Assembly (NCBI RefSeq): GCF_003946445.1
Contig: NZ_RHOF01000007.1
Span: 1-64,000 of the forward strand
Origin: Loigolactobacillus jiayinensis
Lineage (GTDB): Bacteria; Bacillota; Bacilli; Lactobacillales; Lactobacillaceae
Length of the DNA: 64,000 nt
Direction of reading: 5' to 3'
Position 1 is the first letter of the stretch, and the number at the start of each line of letters is the position of its first letter. The notes below the pieces were generated by a model that worked only from the letters and a program-made list of their open reading frames with translations, did no database searches and was not told the DNA's origin. Of this stretch, positions 37,650 through 46,702 are shown in pieces. A program made the position numbers and the translations under genes.

Positions 37650-37790
37650 GACCATTCAAGTAATCCAAAGGAAACTAGTGAAACTCTAGTGCTGTACCCG
37701 CAACTGTAAGATGGACAATGCATATAACCACATTAATTTGGAAGGATATGCGGCGGTTGAAATCAAGTCAGGATATTTTGGTGAATGGAT
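37650..37790 (+). promoter_or_regulatory. Cobalamin riboswitch facing the 3' end of pocR
   Basis: The core motifs are ACTAGTGAAACTCTAGTGC, TACCCGCAACTGTAAGATGG (B12-box-like) and AAGTCAGGATATT near the 3' side. A P1 stem closes it: CCATTCA near 37652 pairs with TGAATGG near 37782. A hairpin (GCTTTTC to GAAAAGC, 37797-37818) and a terminator (37846-37880) follow. No plus-strand gene starts between it and pduA 1.3 kb away; the next gene, pocR, is on the opposite strand. It therefore probably controls a transcript antisense to pocR. Confidence 0.85.
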
Positions 37791-37845
37791 GTGCTAGCTT
37801 TTCCGGGAGTAGAAAAGCCGCAGCGTTTATTTGAGTTTATAAAAA

Positions 37846-37880
37846 GACGCAGCGGAAATCCCTCCGTTGCGCCTTTTTTT
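37846..37880. terminator. Terminator after the riboswitch and after pocR
   Basis: ACGCAGCGGA and TCCGTTGCGC pair with one G-U, with seven T on the plus side and TCTTTTTAT on the minus side, so it can stop both the riboswitch transcript and pocR. Confidence 0.85.
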
Positions 37881-37883
37881 ATC

Positions 37884-38867
37884 CTAATGTGTCTGAATCT
37901 GTTTACGATACTGGCTCGGTGAGGCGCCCACTGCCTTTTTAAAAGTTTTACTGAAATAGCTGGTTTGGGAAAAGCCAAGGCTATGCGCGATACTATCGAC
38001 TGACCAAGTTGAATCTTGTAACAAAATTCGAGCGCGATCAATTTTCTTGTTATTAACGTAGTCGACAAAATTGATCTGCATTTCTCGTTTGAATAGCTTG
38101 CTTAAGTAGTAGCTGGATAGGAAAACGTGTTCGGCAACTTCATCAAGACTAATAACTTCATTGAGATGTTTATTGATATAGTCCAACGCCTTTTTGATTT
38201 CTGGTTTCACCGACTGTGTGGCGTGTTTAGTGTGGTGCTGTTTGGTAATTGAAAAATCAATTTTAGCAACCTGTTGTTTGTGATCAGCTGGTGCCGGGCC
38301 TATTTTGGCTTTGATTTTTGCGGGGACAGGGGCCGGTGCATCGACCTCAAAGGTACCATTAACAATATTTGATAAGTAATTGTTAATGATGATTTTCAGC
38401 AATTCCGCGCCAGATTTAATTTTACTTGGCTTAACAGTTGGTAAGTTAGCATAAGCTGCACTGAGAATCGGATCTTTGTGCCAATCCGTTTGCTCATTTA
38501 AAATGGGTTGGAACTCTGAGGTGTCATCAACCTTAGCTTGGCCACAAAGAATATAGCCGACGACCTGCTCATCTAACTTGATGGGATAAGAAAAGTCAAT
38601 CAAACCAGCGTGGCAAATATATGGCTGTGATTGCTTAGCTTGAACGGCGCGCCGGCCACCAAACATATCACAGTTTTGACAAAGTTGTCGTGTTTTTTCG
38701 TTATTGCGCATTAACTGACAAAAAGGGGTGAAGCCATAGCCGTAAGTTAGTTCGTCACCACGCGTATCAACAAGAATCGTGGGTAGACCTGTTGCCTCAG
38801 CAAATTCACGTAAAATCTTATCGAGGATTTTCTGATTGTTACCAAAATAATTTTCCGGCTCGAGCAT
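37884..38867 (-). CDS. pocR: AraC-family regulator PocR of the pdu/cob genes
   Basis: About 327 residues. The N-terminal PocR sensory domain (ILDKILREFAEATGLPTILVDTR region, then CQNCDMFGGRRAVQAKQ and CHAGLIDFSYPI, residues about 10-125) is followed by a linker. A C-terminal AraC double helix-turn-helix follows (ISLDEVAEHVFLSSYYLSKLF and DSIAHSLGFSQTSYFSKTFKKAVGASPSQYR). PocR senses propanediol or glycerol and activates pdu and cob transcription in related systems. GGAGGTAATCAG sets ATG 38867. It diverges from pduA. Confidence 0.93.
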   Translation of the reverse strand: MLEPENYFGNNQKILDKILREFAEATGLPTILVDTRGDELTYGYGFTPFCQLMRNNEKTRQLCQNCDMFGGRRAVQAKQSQPYICHAGLIDFSYPIKLDEQVVGYILCGQAKVDDTSEFQPILNEQTDWHKDPILSAAYANLPTVKPSKIKSGAELLKIIINNYLSNIVNGTFEVDAPAPVPAKIKAKIGPAPADHKQQVAKIDFSITKQHHTKHATQSVKPEIKKALDYINKHLNEVISLDEVAEHVFLSSYYLSKLFKREMQINFVDYVNNKKIDRARILLQDSTWSVDSIAHSLGFSQTSYFSKTFKKAVGASPSQYRKQIQTH

Positions 38868-39138
38868 CTGATTACCTCCAAAATATTTTGTAAAAAAATA
38901 ATTTACAATTAGCAATAAACAATAAATATAATTTTAAGTATAGTCTGAAATTGATAGTTAGTAAACCTTGACTGCAAGCGCTTAAGATAAATGTAAGTGT
39001 TTTTTTGCAGTGCAAGATAATACTAATTATACACTATCATTTTTTTGACAAAGCCCAGAATTCGGCAACAATGTCGCATTCTTTTTTTTTATACTAGAGT
39101 TTGTAAACAGTTACATTCCAATCTGAGGAGGAATCGTT
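38868..39138. promoter_or_regulatory. Divergent pocR/pdu control region with cre-like site
   Basis: A 271-bp AT-rich region. TGCAAGCGCTTAAG at 38973-38986 resembles the CcpA cre consensus TGWAANCGNTNWCA with two mismatches. TATACTAGAG at 39090-39099 could be the -10 of the pdu operon. PocR binding sites are expected here but cannot be pinpointed. Confidence 0.5.
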
Positions 39139-39453
39139 ATGCAACAAGAAGCTTTAGGCTTAATCGAAACACGTGGTCTCGTCGCGTCGATCGAAGCAGC
39201 TGATGCAATGGTCAAGGCAGCTAATGTCGAATTGACTGGTCAAGAAAAAATTGGGCAAGGCCTGATCACGGTTATGGTACGTGGTGATGTCGGTGCCGTT
39301 AAGGCCGCTGTCGATGCTGGTGTTGCGGCTGCAGAAAATGTTGGTGAAGTTGTTTCTAACTACGTCATTCCACGTCCACATACAGATGTAGAAAAGATTT
39401 TACCAACGCCAGGTGCAGTTGGTGATGGCGACGTCAACGTTGAAAATGATTAG
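39139..39453 (+). CDS. pduA: Microcompartment shell protein PduA
   Basis: A 104-residue BMC-domain protein forming hexameric facets. The family pattern [20 protein letters not shown] (residues about 4-23), the pore-region stretch and [18 protein letters not shown] are intact, ending in the IPRPH...EKILP motif. It is the first gene of the operon, after a GAGGAGG site. It is very similar to PduJ at 47333. Confidence 0.95.
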   Translation: MQQEALGLIETRGLVASIEAADAMVKAANVELTGQEKIGQGLITVMVRGDVGAVKAAVDAGVAAAENVGEVVSNYVIPRPHTDVEKILPTPGAVGDGDVNVEND

Positions 39454-39461
39454 TGATCGTT

Positions 39462-40277
39462 ATGAAAGATGAATCTGAAATTATTGACCGCGTGATGGCG
39501 CGTATCTTAGCCAATAAGCCAGTATCTACTACTAAAGAAGATACGGCGAGCACGGAAAGTGAGGCCAGTAGCTTGGCGGCAGAAGGCAAAGCATTAACTG
39601 AATTTGTTGGTACCGCACCAATCGGTGACACGATTGGGTTAGTTATCGCTAATGTTGATACTGAATTAGCAACTGCAATGGGTTTAGATCCTAAATATCG
39701 TTCAATTGGTGTTATCTCGGCGCGGACTGGTGCTAGTCCCCAAGTGATGGCCACCGATGAGGCGGTTAAAGCAACTAATACAGAAGTTATTTCTGTTGAA
39801 ATGCCACGTGATACTAAAACTGGTGCTGGTCATGGTTCCTTAATTACCATTGGTGGCGAAGATGTCTCGGATGTTCGGCGGGCCGTTGAAGTTGCCTTAG
39901 CTGCAACACCAAAGATGTTTGGCGATATTTACGCTAACGATGCTGGTGATATTGAAATGCAATATACTGCGCGTGCAAGTTACGCTTGTAACAAAGCATT
40001 CAATGCGCCACTTGGCCGTGCTTACGGACTGGTTTGTGGGGCGCCGGCTGGTATTGGCGTCATTATGGCTGATGTAGCTGCTAAAGCCGCTACAGTGGAC
40101 ATTATCTCTTATGCTTCACCTAGCAAGGGTACTAGCTTGTCAAATGAAGCCATGATCCATATTAGTGGTGATTCTGGTGCCGTTCGGCAAGCTGTAATTG
40201 CTGCACGCGAAGTTGGAATCAAGTTGTTGAGTACGATGGGTGCTGAACCAAAAAATCAACATCCTTCGTATATTTAA
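39462..40277 (+). CDS. pduB: Microcompartment shell protein PduB, long form
   Basis: A tandem-BMC trimer protein of about 271 residues. Residues 1-45 form an acidic N-terminal extension with an amphipathic helix (ESEIIDRVMARILANKP), corresponding to the Salmonella PduB segment that links cargo to the shell. The shell domain starts at about TEFVGTAPIGDTIGLVIANVD. The start is uncertain: ATG 39462 has a weak site; GTG 39453 overlaps the pduA stop. Confidence 0.92.
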   Translation: MKDESEIIDRVMARILANKPVSTTKEDTASTESEASSLAAEGKALTEFVGTAPIGDTIGLVIANVDTELATAMGLDPKYRSIGVISARTGASPQVMATDEAVKATNTEVISVEMPRDTKTGAGHGSLITIGGEDVSDVRRAVEVALAATPKMFGDIYANDAGDIEMQYTARASYACNKAFNAPLGRAYGLVCGAPAGIGVIMADVAAKAATVDIISYASPSKGTSLSNEAMIHISGDSGAVRQAVIAAREVGIKLLSTMGAEPKNQHPSYI

Positions 40278-40320
40278 TTGATAGTCATTTAAAAGAGCCA
40301 TTATTTTAGGAGGTGGCAAT

Positions 40321-41040
40321 TTGAACAATCTTGATCAATTAGCAAATAAAAAATTGACGGAATATGTTGGTAAAGCACCAATTGGCGATACGATTGGTTT
40401 AGTTATTGCTAACGTGGATCAGCAGATTTTGGACAATATGCATCTGGATAAAAAGTATCATTCATTAGGAATTTTAGGTGCGCGGACTGGTGCTGGCCCA
40501 CAAATCATGGCCGCTGATACGGCTGTTAAAGCAACTAACACTGAAGTCGTTGATATTGAATTACCACGTGATACTAAGGGTGGTGGCGGTCACGGATCTT
40601 TAATCGTCTTTGGTGGCGATGATGTATCTGATGTCCGTCAAGCTGTTAGCATTGCGCTAGAAGATGTTAAACGGACTTTTGGTGATGTTTATGGTACCGA
40701 TGCTGGCCATTTGGAATTCCAATATACAGCTCGGGCAAGCCAAGCTGTCCATAAAGCTTTTGGCGCACCATTAGGCAAAGCATACGGCTTAGTCTGTGGC
40801 TCGCCAGCTGCTATTGGTGTTGTAATGGCTGATGTTGCAGTCAAAACAGCAGCAGTTGAAGTTTTATCTGTTGCTTCACCAGCACATGGTACTAGTGTTT
40901 CTAATGAAGCCATGGTTCATATTACCGGTGATTCTGGTGCCGTTCGGCAGGCAGTTATTTCTGCTCGTGAAGTTGGTAAGGTATTATTAGCTAACTTAAG
41001 TGGTACTGAACCTAAGAACGACTTTCCATCATATATTTAA
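40321..41040 (+). CDS. Microcompartment shell protein PduB paralogue, short form (PduB'-like)
   Basis: 239 residues from TTG after TAGGAGGTGG. It aligns with PduB across the whole tandem-BMC region (LTEYVGKAPIGDTIGLVIANVD, then LGILGARTGAGPQIMAADTAVKA-type segments and EPKNDFPSYI at the end). It has only about 10 residues before the shell domain, so it lacks the cargo-linking extension. It resembles the PduB' product that Salmonella makes by internal initiation, but here it is a separate gene. Confidence 0.9.
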   Translation: MNNLDQLANKKLTEYVGKAPIGDTIGLVIANVDQQILDNMHLDKKYHSLGILGARTGAGPQIMAADTAVKATNTEVVDIELPRDTKGGGGHGSLIVFGGDDVSDVRQAVSIALEDVKRTFGDVYGTDAGHLEFQYTARASQAVHKAFGAPLGKAYGLVCGSPAAIGVVMADVAVKTAAVEVLSVASPAHGTSVSNEAMVHITGDSGAVRQAVISAREVGKVLLANLSGTEPKNDFPSYI

Positions 41041-41198
41041 TTAAGTGTTATCTAAAAGTTGTAATTCTGTGATCATTGTTTGTTGGTTACTTCAAAAATG
41101 ATAGCGTAGTTATAAATATAGCTAATATCAGGTTTAACTTGTAAGTAAGCAATTACAGATCAAGGAATTTATCCTAGTTTTAGAAGGAGGAAGCATAC

Positions 41199-42875
41199 TT
41201 GAAACGTCAAAAAAGATTTGAGGAATTAGAGAAGCGGCCAATTCATCTTGACGGGTTTGTAAAGGAATGGCCTGAAGAAGGATTTATCGCCATGATGGGT
41301 CCTAACGATCCCAAACCGTCAATTAAAATCGAAAATGGTGTTGTCACCGAATTAGATGGTAAGAAACGCGCAGATTTTGATTTGATCGATTTATACATTG
41401 CCAAATATGGGATCAACTTGGATCGGGCTGAAGAAGTCATCCAAATGGATTCCGTTAAGATTGCTAACATGTTGTGTGATCCTAATGTTAGTCGGCAAGA
41501 AGTCATCGATGTTACCACTGCCTGCACACCAGCTAAATTGGAAGAAATCATCAGTAAATTAAACTTTGCTGAAATGATTATGGCAGCCCAGAAGATGCGT
41601 CCACGGCGTACACCAGCTACACAAGGCCATGTTACCAATATTCGTGATAACCCAGCCCAAATTGCTGCTGATGCCGCTGATGCTGCATTGCGTGGTTTCC
41701 CTGAAGAAGAAACAACAACTGCGATTGCTCGTTATGCGCCATTAAACGCCATTGCGATCACAACAGGTGCTCAATCAGCTCGTCCAGGTGTTTTGACTCA
41801 GTGTTCAGTTGAAGAAGCAGCCGAATTAAGTCTAGGCATGCGTGGTTTCACTGCATATGCTGAAACAATTTCTGTTTATGGGACTGACCCTGTCTTTACC
41901 GATGGTGATGATACACCTTGGTCTAAAGGATTCTTAGCTTCATGTTATGCTTCACGTGGCTTGAAGATGCGCTTTACTTCCGGTTCTGGTTCTGAAGTTA
42001 TGATGGGCTACGCTGAAGGCAAATCAATGTTATATCTTGAATGTCGTTGTATCTTGATCACCAAAGCTTCCGGTGTTCAAGGTTTACAAAACGGTGGTGT
42101 TAGTTGTATTGGTATCCCTGGTGCCGTACCATCTGGTATTCGTTCAGTACTTGGTGAAAACCTTGTCTGCATGATGGTCGACCTAGAATGTGCTTCTGCT
42201 AATGATCAAGCCTTCAGTCATTCTGATATGCGCCGTACAGAACGGATGATGGGTCAATTTATTGCCGGTACTGATTACATTTCATCCGGTTATTCGACCA
42301 CACCTAACTACGATAACGTCTTCGCTGGTTCTAACGTTGATGCACATGATTATGATGACTACTACGTTTGGGAACGTGATTTAGCAGTTAATGGTGGCTT
42401 ACATCCTGTTCAGGAAGATGACATTATTAAGGCACGTAATTACGCTGCCAAAGCCGTACAGGCTGTCTTTGAAGATTTAGGCTTACCCGCTATCAAAGAT
42501 GAAGAAGTTGAAGCAGCAACTTACGCTGATACCTCTAAAGATATGCCAGATCGTGATATGGTTGCCGATATGAAAGGTGCTCAAGATATTCTAGATCGCG
42601 GCATTACTGGTGTTGATATTGTTAAAGCATTAAACAACCATGGTTTCACTGATGTTGCAACTGCCTATTTGAACTTGCTACGTCAACGCTTGGCTGGTGA
42701 CTTCTTACAGACTTCTGCTATTTTTGATGAGAATTGGAATGTTATTTCCGCCATCAACAATGCTAATGATTACAAAGGTCCAGGCACTGGTTATCGTCTT
42801 TGGGAAGACAAAGAAGAATGGGATCGGATCAAAGACCTTCCATTTGCCGTCGATGGTAAGAACGCTAAATTGTAA
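41199..42875 (+). CDS. pduC: Propanediol/glycerol dehydratase large subunit
   Basis: A 558-residue alpha subunit of the adenosylcobalamin-dependent diol dehydratase. It converts 1,2-propanediol to propionaldehyde, or glycerol to 3-hydroxypropionaldehyde. Characteristic stretches are MRPRRTPATQGHVTN (residues about 132-146), TGAQSARPGVLTQCSVEEA (about 189-207) and GLQNGGVSCIGIPGAVPSGIR (about 296-316). It starts at TTG after GAAGGAGGAAG. Length matches Salmonella PduC (554). Confidence 0.96.
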   Translation: MKRQKRFEELEKRPIHLDGFVKEWPEEGFIAMMGPNDPKPSIKIENGVVTELDGKKRADFDLIDLYIAKYGINLDRAEEVIQMDSVKIANMLCDPNVSRQEVIDVTTACTPAKLEEIISKLNFAEMIMAAQKMRPRRTPATQGHVTNIRDNPAQIAADAADAALRGFPEEETTTAIARYAPLNAIAITTGAQSARPGVLTQCSVEEAAELSLGMRGFTAYAETISVYGTDPVFTDGDDTPWSKGFLASCYASRGLKMRFTSGSGSEVMMGYAEGKSMLYLECRCILITKASGVQGLQNGGVSCIGIPGAVPSGIRSVLGENLVCMMVDLECASANDQAFSHSDMRRTERMMGQFIAGTDYISSGYSTTPNYDNVFAGSNVDAHDYDDYYVWERDLAVNGGLHPVQEDDIIKARNYAAKAVQAVFEDLGLPAIKDEEVEAATYADTSKDMPDRDMVADMKGAQDILDRGITGVDIVKALNNHGFTDVATAYLNLLRQRLAGDFLQTSAIFDENWNVISAINNANDYKGPGTGYRLWEDKEEWDRIKDLPFAVDGKNAKL

Positions 42876-42966
42876 TCGCTGGTTGCGTATTGCGTAATTA
42901 AGCATTGTTTACGGAAAAGGCCGTTTATCGGTCGATCCAACCTACTTAGTTGAAGGAGGAAATAAC

Positions 42967-43671
42967 ATGGCAGAAATTGATGAGTCATTACTGCGTGCCA
43001 TCATCAAAGAAGTTTTGCAAGAAGTAGATACAAACGAAACTAAAATTGATTTCAGCGATAAAAATGGTAGTGGTGCTGCGACAGCAGTAGCCGCTAAACC
43101 AGAAGCTACTGATGCGCCTAAACCACTTTCTTGGTTCAAACATGTCGGCGTCGCTAAACCAGGTACATCTAAGGACGAAGTGGTCATTGGGGTTGAACCT
43201 GGATTTGCTGAACATTTAACTCATACATTGACTGGTCTGGATCACAAAGAAGTGCTCCGTCAGGTCATTGCTGGGATTGAAGAAGAAGGTCTGCATGCAC
43301 GTGTCGTTAAGGTTTACCGGACTGCCGATGTTTCATTTGGTGGTGTTGAAGCAGATCATTTATCTGGTTCAGGAATTGGGATTTCAATTCAGTCTAAAGG
43401 GACAACTATTATTCACCAAGTTGACCAAGAACCTTTGTCTAACTTGGAATTATTCCCACAGGCACCAGTAATTGATTTGCCAACATACCGGGCAATTGGT
43501 AAAAACGCCGCTAAGTATGCGAAAGGCGAATCACCAGTACCTGTACCAACTGTCAACGACCAAATGGCGCGGGTGCAATATCAAGCACTTTCCGCACTAA
43601 TGCATATTCGGGAAACTAAATATGTTGTTATTGGTAAACCAGCTGATGAAATTCAAGTAACGTTTGATTAG
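42967..43671 (+). CDS. pduD: Propanediol dehydratase medium subunit
   Basis: A 234-residue beta subunit. The N-terminal amphipathic helix ([18 protein letters not shown], residues about 3-20) matches the encapsulation peptide of PduD, followed by a linker. The body contains [20 protein letters not shown] and the [16 protein letters not shown] segment. It contributes to cobalamin binding with PduC. GAAGGAGGAAATAAC precedes the ATG. Confidence 0.95.
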   Translation: MAEIDESLLRAIIKEVLQEVDTNETKIDFSDKNGSGAATAVAAKPEATDAPKPLSWFKHVGVAKPGTSKDEVVIGVEPGFAEHLTHTLTGLDHKEVLRQVIAGIEEEGLHARVVKVYRTADVSFGGVEADHLSGSGIGISIQSKGTTIIHQVDQEPLSNLELFPQAPVIDLPTYRAIGKNAAKYAKGESPVPVPTVNDQMARVQYQALSALMHIRETKYVVIGKPADEIQVTFD

Positions 43672-43683
43672 GAGGCGTTAAAA

Positions 43684-44211
43684 GTGGCAGAAATGGATGA
43701 ATTAGTCAAAAAGATCATGGCCCAGATGCAACAGCAAAACGATGCGCCGACAACGCAGTCAACAACTGCTAGCGCACCAACAACCGCACCTACAAAAGAA
43801 TTGGATGCATCAGATTATCCGTTATTTTCCAAGCATCCTGAATTGATCAAGTCACCAAGTGGTAAAGGTTTGGATGAAATCACTTTGGATGACGTTATGA
43901 AAGATAACGTTAAGGCTGACGATTTACGAATCACTAAAGAAACACTGCAATACCAAGGCCAAATCGCTAAAAACGCTGGTCGCCCCGCTATTCAGAAAAA
44001 CTTTGCACGGGCTGCGGAATTAACTGCAATTCCTGATGAAAAGATTTTGGCTATGTATGGTGCTTTGCGCCCATATCGTTCTTCTAAACAAGATTTGGAA
44101 GACATTGCCAAAGAATTAGAAACTAAGTATAACGCACCAATTTGCGCAGCTTGGTTCCGGGAAGCAGCAACTAATTACGAAAGCCGTAAGAAGCTAAAAG
44201 GCGACAACTAG
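43684..44211 (+). CDS. pduE: Propanediol dehydratase small subunit
   Basis: A 175-residue gamma subunit starting at GTG after TAGGAGGCG. It begins with a short amphipathic helix (EMDELVKKIMAQMQQQ), then a Thr/Ala-rich linker, then the helical body (AGRPAIQKNFARAAELTAIPD). It completes the PduCDE enzyme. Confidence 0.94.
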   Translation: MAEMDELVKKIMAQMQQQNDAPTTQSTTASAPTTAPTKELDASDYPLFSKHPELIKSPSGKGLDEITLDDVMKDNVKADDLRITKETLQYQGQIAKNAGRPAIQKNFARAAELTAIPDEKILAMYGALRPYRSSKQDLEDIAKELETKYNAPICAAWFREAATNYESRKKLKGDN

Positions 44212-44511
44212 CACATACGAAAAAGGCGTTCTCCCATTAGCTTAATTTGGTGATCGATAGGCATTTTAACTATCGATCAGCAGTAAGCTTGGAATCTGTC
44301 TTTTTTGGTCATGTTTACGCTGACATAGTTGTAAAATGTTGGCGTGAATGCGTTAGTTTGTTACTGAAACGAGATTTTTATGTTAGGCTGATCTTGATTT
44401 TTGTAATGGTCCGTTCCGTTAAGCTGATAATAGCTGGGAAAGGACTTTTGCAATTAATCAAGGTTTACTAGCATGAAAATCAGGTTTAAATTCTGAGTAG
44501 GAGGAGTTCTC
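44212..44511 (+). other. 300-nt gap inside the pdu operon with hairpin
   Basis: No convincing gene. A 10-bp inverted repeat TGATCGATAG/CTATCGATCA with a 9-nt loop lies at 44251-44279, without an immediate T run. It splits the dehydratase genes from the reactivase genes and may be an RNA processing or stability site. An internal promoter is possible but not clear. Confidence 0.5.
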
Positions 44512-46344
44512 ATGGAAAAAGTAATTGGTGTCGATATCGGGAACTCATCAACTGAAGTTGCTTTAGCCAATGTTGATACAGATGGTTCAGTTGAATTCAT
44601 CGCTTCAGCTATTGCCGAAACGACCGGAATCAAAGGTACGTTGCGCAATCTAATTGGGATTCGCAGTGCGCTAAATGGTGTCTTGCATAAGGCTCATTTA
44701 GAAATGACCGACGTAGATTTGATTCGGGTCAACGAAGCAACACCAGTTATTGGTGATGTCGCAATGGAGACCATCACAGAAACCATTATTACTGAATCAA
44801 CCATGATTGGACATAATCCGCGGACACCTGGTGGCTTAGGCTTAGGTATTGGTTATACAATTAACATTGTTGATTTGATTAAGCAAACGGATAAGGAACG
44901 TGGCTATATTGTTCTGATTCCGCGCAGTGTCGATTTTGCTGATGCTGCTAAGTTGATCAATATGTACATCGGTTGTGGTTATAAAGTCACCGCCGCCGTA
45001 ATGCAAGGTGATGATGGTGTCTTAGTTGATAATCGTTTGGATACTAAAATTCCGATCGTCGACGAAGTTGCCTTTCTTGACAAGGTACCGGTTGATATGT
45101 TGGCTGCTGTTGAAGTTGCTGAACAAGGCCGCGTTATTTCCGAATTATCGAATCCTTACGGGATCGCAACAGTTTTTGGTTTAAATTCCGAGGAAACGAA
45201 GAACATTGTACCAGTTGCGCGGGCCTTGATAGGCAACCGTTCGGCAGTTGTCATCAAAACACCAAAAGGCGATGTTAAAGCGCGGGTCATTCCAGCTGGA
45301 ACATTAGAAATTCATGGTGATAATGGTCGAACTGAAAAGGTTGGTATTTCCGATGGTGCAGATAAGATCATGAAGGTTATTTCCAGTTTCAAAACGATCG
45401 ATGACGTTACTGGTGAAGCAGGCACCAATATTGGTGGTATGTTGGAGCGAGTACGGCAAACGATGGCAGAGTTAACTGGTAAACAATTAAATGAGATTGC
45501 CATTCAAGATTTACTAGGGGTCAATACCTCCGTACCAATCAACGTCAAAGGCGGGTTAGCTGGTGAGTTCTCAATGGAACAAGCTGTCGGAATTGCCTCG
45601 ATGGTTAAGTCTGATCGGTTACAGATGTCACGAATTGCCAAAGAAATTGAAAAAGAACTCAACGTTAAGGTCGATATTGGCGGTGCCGAAGCTGAAGCTG
45701 CTATTTTAGGTGCTTTAACGACACCAGGGACTACCAAACCAATAGCTATTTTAGATCTTGGCGCTGGTTCAACCGATGCTTCAATTATCAACAAGGAAAA
45801 TAAGATTGTGGCGATCCATTTAGCCGGTGCTGGCGATATGGTGACCATGATCATCAATTCAGAGCTTGGTTTGGACGATACTTACCTAGCAGAGGATATC
45901 AAGCGCTATCCGTTAGCCAAAGTGGAAAACTTGTTCCAATTGCGGCATGAAGATGGCTCGGTACAGTTTTTTGAAAAGGCTTTGCCGGCTGATATTTTTG
46001 CTAAGACAGTGGTTGTTAAACCAACTGGCTATGAACCTATTCCTGGTGAATTATCGATTGAAAAGATTCGTATTGTTCGGCAAACAGCGAAGAAACGAGT
46101 CTTTGTAGCCAATGCCATTCGGGCTTTGCAACATGTTAGTCCAACTGGTAATATTCGCGATATTCCATTCGTTGTCATCGTTGGTGGCTCAGCGCTTGAT
46201 TTCGAAATTCCACAGTTAGTAACTGATGAGTTGTCTCATTATAACTTAGTTGCTGGCCGGGGTAATGTACGATCAGTCGAAGGGCCACGAAATGCTGTGG
46301 CAACTGGCTTGATTTTACGTTACGCCGATGAAGTAAGGGGGTAA
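44512..46344 (+). CDS. pduG: Diol dehydratase reactivase large subunit
   Basis: A 610-residue Hsp70-like ATPase that exchanges damaged cobalamin from PduCDE. It begins with the phosphate loop VIGVDIGNSSTEVAL (residues about 3-17) and has the second nucleotide-binding stretch AILDLGAGSTDASIINKE (about 413-430). GTAGGAGGAG precedes the ATG. It acts with PduH, encoded 4 nt later. Confidence 0.95.
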   Translation: MEKVIGVDIGNSSTEVALANVDTDGSVEFIASAIAETTGIKGTLRNLIGIRSALNGVLHKAHLEMTDVDLIRVNEATPVIGDVAMETITETIITESTMIGHNPRTPGGLGLGIGYTINIVDLIKQTDKERGYIVLIPRSVDFADAAKLINMYIGCGYKVTAAVMQGDDGVLVDNRLDTKIPIVDEVAFLDKVPVDMLAAVEVAEQGRVISELSNPYGIATVFGLNSEETKNIVPVARALIGNRSAVVIKTPKGDVKARVIPAGTLEIHGDNGRTEKVGISDGADKIMKVISSFKTIDDVTGEAGTNIGGMLERVRQTMAELTGKQLNEIAIQDLLGVNTSVPINVKGGLAGEFSMEQAVGIASMVKSDRLQMSRIAKEIEKELNVKVDIGGAEAEAAILGALTTPGTTKPIAILDLGAGSTDASIINKENKIVAIHLAGAGDMVTMIINSELGLDDTYLAEDIKRYPLAKVENLFQLRHEDGSVQFFEKALPADIFAKTVVVKPTGYEPIPGELSIEKIRIVRQTAKKRVFVANAIRALQHVSPTGNIRDIPFVVIVGGSALDFEIPQLVTDELSHYNLVAGRGNVRSVEGPRNAVATGLILRYADEVRG

Positions 46345-46348
46345 GCTA

Positions 46349-46702
46349 ATGGCAGTTAAACCTGTGATTGTAATCGCAAGCGGGAATGATGACCAACGCT
46401 TACAACCGTTGCTTCATGGTATTGAAGAAGAACAGATCCCATATGATATTCGTCCCTTAGAGACAGAGGGTTCATTGGCGCGTATTGCGCATGAAGCAGC
46501 AATTGCTTCACCGCTATCGGTAGGTATTGCGTACGATCAACAGCATATTGTTGTTCATTACAAAAACTTACCGGAAGCTGAACCACTATTTAATGAGACT
46601 TGGGGCGATGTTCAGAAGTTACGGGCACTTGGTGCTGATGCTGCACGTTTGGTCAAGGGTGTACCGTTTAAAAAGATAGAGGGAGGAACCGGCAATGAAT
46701 GA
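46349..46702 (+). CDS. pduH: Diol dehydratase reactivase small subunit
   Basis: A 117-residue subunit related in fold to the dehydratase medium subunit. Motifs include PVIVIASGN (residues about 4-12), LARIAHEAAIASPLSVGIAY (about 43-62) and LRALGADAARLVKGVPF near the end. It overlaps pduK by 8 nt. Confidence 0.93.
   Translation: MAVKPVIVIASGNDDQRLQPLLHGIEEEQIPYDIRPLETEGSLARIAHEAAIASPLSVGIAYDQQHIVVHYKNLPEAEPLFNETWGDVQKLRALGADAARLVKGVPFKKIEGGTGNE

Noticed and set aside
44247-44471. 74-residue ORF in the pduE-pduG gap
   Set aside because: Poor ribosome binding site, atypical composition, and it spans the hairpin; no family resemblance.
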